Below are positions 32,767 to 35,935 of a DNA stretch of 35,935 nucleotides, one piece after another. The notes under the pieces were generated by a model. It searched no databases, had not been told where the DNA came from, and saw only the letters and a list, made by a program, of their open reading frames with translations. This DNA is from Spongiibacteraceae bacterium UBA5047 (lineage in GTDB: Bacteria; Pseudomonadota; Gammaproteobacteria; Pseudomonadales; Spongiibacteraceae): positions 1 to 35,935 of the forward strand of contig DIBR01000010.1 of NCBI GenBank assembly GCA_002415025.1, given 5' to 3'. Position 1 is the first letter of the stretch, and the number at the start of each line of letters is the position of its first letter. Position numbers and translations under genes: made by a program.

Positions 32767-33474
32767 TCACGCCTCGGCGGGCAGAGCCCAATCAATGCCG
32801 CCCACGCCGCGTGCTTGCAAATAGGCATTGGCTTTTGAAAAGTGCTGGCAACCCAGAAAGCCCCGGTGAGCTGACAGCGGCGATGGATGCGGCGCGCTCA
32901 GCACACAGTGCCTTTGCGCATCAACAAGCTGCCCCTTTTTCTGGGCATAGGCGCCCCACAGCATAAACACCACGCCCTCACGTTCGCGATTAATACACTC
33001 GATAACCGCGTCTGTAAATCGCTCCCAGCCCTTACGCTGATGCGCTCCTGCCTGCCCCTGCTCTACCGTCAAAACGCTGTTCAACAGCAGCACACCCTGC
33101 TCTGCCCAACGGTTCAGGCAGCCATGGTCTGGCGGCTGCAAGCCCAGATCAGCGTGTAGTTCCTTATATATATTCACGAGAGACGGCGGCGGCGATACCG
33201 GCGGCATAACCGAAAAACACAGCCCGTGAGCCTGCCCGGGGCCGTGATAAGGGTCCTGCCCCAGAATAACGACTTTAACCTGCTCAAAAGGCGTTGAATC
33301 CAAAGCATGAAACCACTGGCGCGGCTGCGGGTAAACCGTCGCGCCCGCAGCCATGCGTTCACGCAGGAACTGCCGCAAAGACTGCATGTAATCCTGATCG
33401 AATTCACCTTGCAGGCGCGCCCGCCAGGAGGGATGTAATTGTATTGATTGACTCTCGCTGCTGCCCACGCTCAC
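32767..33474 (-). CDS. ung: Uracil-DNA glycosylase
   Basis: Removes uracil from DNA by base excision, the first step of repair of deaminated cytosine. From GTG 33474 the product has 235 residues, the normal size for family 1. The catalytic GQDPYHGPGQAHGL (Asp74), LLNSVLTVEQGQAGAH and the HPSPLSAHRGF loop are intact. The frame continues open 36 codons upstream with a Phe-rich, unrelated sequence, so the later GTG (33474 or 33468) is preferred. The rest of the upstream stretch to 33655 holds no gene. Confidence 0.95.
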   Translation of the reverse strand: MSVGSSESQSIQLHPSWRARLQGEFDQDYMQSLRQFLRERMAAGATVYPQPRQWFHALDSTPFEQVKVVILGQDPYHGPGQAHGLCFSVMPPVSPPPSLVNIYKELHADLGLQPPDHGCLNRWAEQGVLLLNSVLTVEQGQAGAHQRKGWERFTDAVIECINREREGVVFMLWGAYAQKKGQLVDAQRHCVLSAPHPSPLSAHRGFLGCQHFSKANAYLQARGVGGIDWALPAEA

Positions 33475-33654
33475 TCTCGCGTTATACAAAATCGGCGTCC
33501 AGCATAGCAAGATTTCAGCATTTGCGAAGAAAACAAACCTCGCGACAAAAAAGCGGAAAGAGAGCACCTCAACGAACGGCAAAATACAGCGGACTCAGGC
33601 AAGTGAGCACCGTAAACAGGGAAAACATAAAGCGCGCTAGAGCCTTGTCGCCGG
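33475..33654. other. Intergenic stretch between ung and the barrel gene
   Basis: About 180 bases without a supported gene, repeat or terminator. The minus strand presumably contains the ung promoter, but I cannot point to a convincing pair of boxes. Confidence 0.4.
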
Positions 33655-34833
33655 CTAGAACAGCGGCAGTTGGATTTGAAAGGAACCGCCCAATTCGTCG
33701 CGACTGGCGATATTGCCGGTAAACTGCAAATGAAATCCGGCAGGCAAGTGATATGCAATTGTGACGCCCAGCGAGTCCGCATCGCGATCGCGCTCAATGG
33801 CGAGGAAGCTAGCTCCAAGATTGATGCGTGAGCTTACCGGAACGTCCAGCGCCAGACGGGTTTCCCGCCGGCCTTTCATCACACCAAAGGCCGGCTGCGG
33901 GCTCAAATCCCGATCCAGTGACAGACGCCCCCAAGCCAGCGCATAGTCAAGTTGCAGCTCGGCGCGTGTACGCACATGAAAATCCGAACCTTCCGGCCCC
34001 CGGTGGGTGCTTTCAACCAGATCCCTCAGGGTAAGTCCCGCTGTCCAGTTACCCCATTGCTGACTGGCGGCAAGGTCCATATTCGCGCGCGAAAATTTGC
34101 GGATGAATCTGTTCAGGCGAAAAAGGTCACTTTCTCGATAGCGTTTAACCTGCACATCACGCTCGTAAAGCCACACTTCCTGATGCTTGAGTGAAAATGC
34201 AAACTGCGTTTCTGCCAAGGCGGGTATGCGAAACTGTCGATGCAACGCCAACTCCCCAACACCTATACCGGAAACATCAACATGGGAATCCAGCTCAGCC
34301 AGCTCGATAAATGCAATCACAGGAGCCAGACGCAATTTTTGTTCGTCGCCACTCTCGTAAAAAAAAGTGCCCGCAAAACGGGTTCGTGTGTTGATGCTGA
34401 TTGAATAGCGGTCATCCAGCAGGGGATTGGCCAGAACAATGGATAACCCGGCCTGCGCAGTCGCCGATTTGCCATCCATTTGCTTCAACAGGGTTATCAA
34501 CCGCTCTTCGTCGCCAAAGCGGTAGCTCAACTGCCGTACCTGGGCATCGAGCTCGAAAGACGCATCGCGGGTGTCGAGCAAATCGTCCAGCAGATGCTCG
34601 CGGTCATTCACGTAAGTGAAACCTGCAACGTTGAGTATGGTTTCGCTTACCGCAGGCCGCTGCGCAGCATTGCGCAACACATGTTTTATATCAAATCGAG
34701 GCTCTGCATCGGCTGTGAGCACGTTCGAATCTTCAGAAAAAGCTTCTCCACTCCCAATCGACAGGAGGCATAAAAAAAGCCAGAGCATCGCTCTGGCCAA
34801 GGGAGGGTAAACCCAAAGTACAGGCGCAGGCAT
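33655..34833 (-). CDS. Predicted outer-membrane beta-barrel protein of unknown function
   Basis: A 392-residue protein from ATG 34833 (or 377 from ATG 34788). It has a hydrophobic export segment (LWLFLCLLSIGSGEA, cleavage likely near GEA-FS). The body alternates polar and hydrophobic residues in a barrel-like way (for example YSISINTRTRFAGTFFYE and INLGASFLAIERD). It ends in ...QIQLPLF, a terminal Phe typical of BAM substrates. It resembles loosely the TraF-like outer-membrane barrels of gammaproteobacteria, but I cannot name a family. ATG 34833 follows the stop of the upstream SDR directly (TAAATG), giving an Arg-containing n-region; neither ATG has a good ribosome site. A terminator hairpin overlaps the second start. 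Confidence 0.7.
   Translation of the reverse strand: MPAPVLWVYPPLARAMLWLFLCLLSIGSGEAFSEDSNVLTADAEPRFDIKHVLRNAAQRPAVSETILNVAGFTYVNDREHLLDDLLDTRDASFELDAQVRQLSYRFGDEERLITLLKQMDGKSATAQAGLSIVLANPLLDDRYSISINTRTRFAGTFFYESGDEQKLRLAPVIAFIELAELDSHVDVSGIGVGELALHRQFRIPALAETQFAFSLKHQEVWLYERDVQVKRYRESDLFRLNRFIRKFSRANMDLAASQQWGNWTAGLTLRDLVESTHRGPEGSDFHVRTRAELQLDYALAWGRLSLDRDLSPQPAFGVMKGRRETRLALDVPVSSRINLGASFLAIERDRDADSLGVTIAYHLPAGFHLQFTGNIASRDELGGSFQIQLPLF
34772..34797 (-). terminator. Terminator hairpin overlapping a start of the barrel gene
   Basis: On the minus strand GCCAGAGC, loop GAT, GCTCTGGC, then seven T is a textbook intrinsic terminator. It lies 37 bases after the stop of the SDR gene, where it could end the monooxygenase-SDR transcript. 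It also sits inside the coding frame of the barrel gene: the ATG at 34788 spans the loop, and the T-run codes for Leu-Phe-Leu in the signal peptide. Either the gene is regulated by the hairpin or read-through is needed. Confidence 0.8.
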
Positions 34834-35661
34834 TTACTGACGGGCCAACCGGCGGCTACCCCTTAAGGAAACCGGTACTGTAAGGCGATCATAGATAGCG
34901 GGCAATAAACGCTGGAGCTTGTCGAGAAAAATAGCGTCCCGCCCGATCAACACACGAGGCTTACCTTTACACATTCCGTTCATAATAATTTTCGCAGCCT
35001 GTTCAGGCGTCGTAGACGCAATTTTGGCAAACATTGCAGCACTGGTATCCATATCGGTTTCCAAGCCGTCAAGACTGTCGAAATGTTTGCCGTTACGCAC
35101 AATATTGGTTTTGACACCGCCGGGATGCACGGTAACCACCTTGACAGTAGAGTTGCGCAAATCCTGACGAATAGCTTCCGAATATCCGCGCACGGCAAAT
35201 TTTGACGCGTTGTAGGCTGCCTGCGACGGTACCGCCATCAGGCCAAACAAACTGGATAAGTTAACAATTCTCGCCGCGCTACTTTTCTCGAGCAAGGGCA
35301 GAAAGGCTTCCACACCGTTAACAACACCCCAGAAATTTATATCCATGATCCATTCAAAGTCTTCACGCTGCATGGTTTGCACACGGCTGGATAACGACAC
35401 TCCGGCGTTATTGACAATCACATCACACGCACCAAACCGTGCGGCTATATCCTGCGCCCAGCGGCCAACTGCTGCGCGATCACGTACATCCAGAGTGCTG
35501 ACCATCAGTTGGTCGCCCGCGTTTAGCGCGCCCAGTGATTCCGGGTTGACATCCGAAGCAGCAACACGCGCTCCTTTCGACAAGCACAGTCGCGTCAACG
35601 CCAGGCCGATACCCGACCCGGCGCCGGTGATAGCAATCACCTTTTCGCTGATTTCAAACAT
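34834..35661 (-). CDS. Short-chain dehydrogenase/reductase
   Basis: A classical SDR of 275 residues that oxidises or reduces an alcohol/ketone with NAD(P). The cofactor motif TGAGSGIG is at 12-19, NNAG at 84-87, the catalytic Ser in NLSSLFG (136/137), and YNASK with Tyr150 and Lys154. Asp37 (AASDVNP) after beta-2 favours NAD over NADP. It follows the monooxygenase gene by 21 bases and has GGGGAA before its ATG, so the two form one transcript. In many environmental gammaproteobacteria such pairs oxidise alcohols to ketones and then to esters. The substrate is unknown. Confidence 0.92.
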   Translation of the reverse strand: MFEISEKVIAITGAGSGIGLALTRLCLSKGARVAASDVNPESLGALNAGDQLMVSTLDVRDRAAVGRWAQDIAARFGACDVIVNNAGVSLSSRVQTMQREDFEWIMDINFWGVVNGVEAFLPLLEKSSAARIVNLSSLFGLMAVPSQAAYNASKFAVRGYSEAIRQDLRNSTVKVVTVHPGGVKTNIVRNGKHFDSLDGLETDMDTSAAMFAKIASTTPEQAAKIIMNGMCKGKPRVLIGRDAIFLDKLQRLLPAIYDRLTVPVSLRGSRRLARQ

Positions 35662-35682
35662 GATATTTCCCCACTTTTATAG

Positions 35683-35935
35683 TCAGGACGACAGCACCTG
35701 ACCGGATTCCGAGCTGATATTCTCGGACAATTCCATCACACTCGCCGGCTTAAGGCGACGGCTGTTGTAGACGCTGACGTCGAAGTCACGTGATTGCATC
35801 CGATATTGCCAGGAATAGCCAGGCCATAGCGTCGTATTCTTGCCGTCTTCGGTGAGGTACCAACTGTCACAACCGGACGTCCACGTTGTTCTCTGCATTT
35901 TTTCCTGAATGGTCTTGTTAAACTCACGCTGGGCC
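35683..35935 (-). CDS. Flavin-containing (Baeyer-Villiger-type) monooxygenase, C-terminal part
   Basis: Partial: the gene runs off the right edge and only the last 83 codons are seen. The segment from AQREFNKTIQEKMQRTTW onward, with SWYLTEDGKNTTLWPGYSW and the following R/F-rich strand, is the conserved C-terminus of class B flavoprotein monooxygenases such as Baeyer-Villiger enzymes (typically SWY-NTTLWPG). The tail (SESGQVLSS) is unremarkable. The FAD and NADPH Rossmann motifs lie outside the window, so the exact subclass is uncertain. Confidence 0.82.
   Translation of the reverse strand, partial: AQREFNKTIQEKMQRTTWTSGCDSWYLTEDGKNTTLWPGYSWQYRMQSRDFDVSVYNSRRLKPASVMELSENISSESGQVLSS

Noticed and set aside
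33475..33582. 36-residue N-terminal extension of ung
   Set aside because: Phe-rich sequence without similarity to the family; internal GTG at 33474 gives the usual length.

Overview
The window is a chromosomal segment from a gammaproteobacterium, most likely in the Pseudomonadales/Cellvibrionales neighbourhood. The main evidence is gene order. Reading the minus strand from about 29.2 kb down, it carries sigma-E/AlgU, its anti-sigma factors RseA and RseB, RseC, then lepA, lepB, a DUF4845 gene, rnc, era, recO and acpS. The genes nadB, ygfX, sdhE and ygfZ sit just beyond. This is close to the Pseudomonas arrangement nadB-algU-mucABC(D)-lepA-lepB-rnc-era-recO-pdxJ. A second Pseudomonas-like block, a GacS-type kinase divergent from cysM-relA-mazG, lies at 13.7-20.5 kb. 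No tRNA, rRNA, CRISPR array, integrase or transposase was seen, so this looks like core genome with a few accessory genes.

Layout. 1-620: a gene-free stretch with 19-bp tandem repeats and small hairpins. 0.6-2.7 kb: a TonB-dependent receptor followed by a REP-like inverted repeat. 2.75-5 kb: trpS and a DUF3524/GTDC1-type glycosyltransferase (candidate tRNA-queuosine glycosyltransferase). 5-5.8 kb: a PaaG-like crotonase. 5.8-9.6 kb: a tight minus-strand run, tsaB-uppP-hydroxyacid dehydrogenase-M18 aminopeptidase. 9.6-13.7 kb: mobA, an AlgP-like lysine/alanine-rich DNA-binding protein, hemH, adk and a small conserved protein. 13.7-20.5 kb: mazG, relA and cysM, with a GacS/BarA-type hybrid kinase divergent. 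20.5-29.2 kb: acpS, recO, era, rnc, DUF4845, lepB, lepA, rseC, rseB, rseA and rpoE/algU. 29.4-33.5 kb: nadB, ygfX, sdhE, ygfZ and ung. 33.6-35.9 kb: a predicted outer-membrane beta-barrel protein, a short-chain dehydrogenase and the C-terminal end of a flavin monooxygenase.

How the genes work together. The sigma-E cluster is a cell-envelope stress circuit, and a good sigma-E-type promoter precedes its first gene. It runs into translation and secretion genes (EF4, signal peptidase I), RNA processing and ribosome assembly (RNase III, Era), repair (RecO) and lipid synthesis (AcpS). RelA, MazG and the GacS-like kinase form a global stress/nutrient block. SdhE next to NadB fits because both concern flavoenzymes of the fumarate/succinate type.

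The most notable points are: the bacterial DUF3524 glycosyltransferase beside trpS; an intrinsic-terminator hairpin that contains a candidate start codon of the beta-barrel gene; genes missing relative to the Pseudomonas order (mucD, pdxJ and rlmD); a long convergent overlap of nadB and ygfX; and a 17-base piece of the intergenic repeat found identically inside acpS. I did not find a clearly new defence or mobile system.
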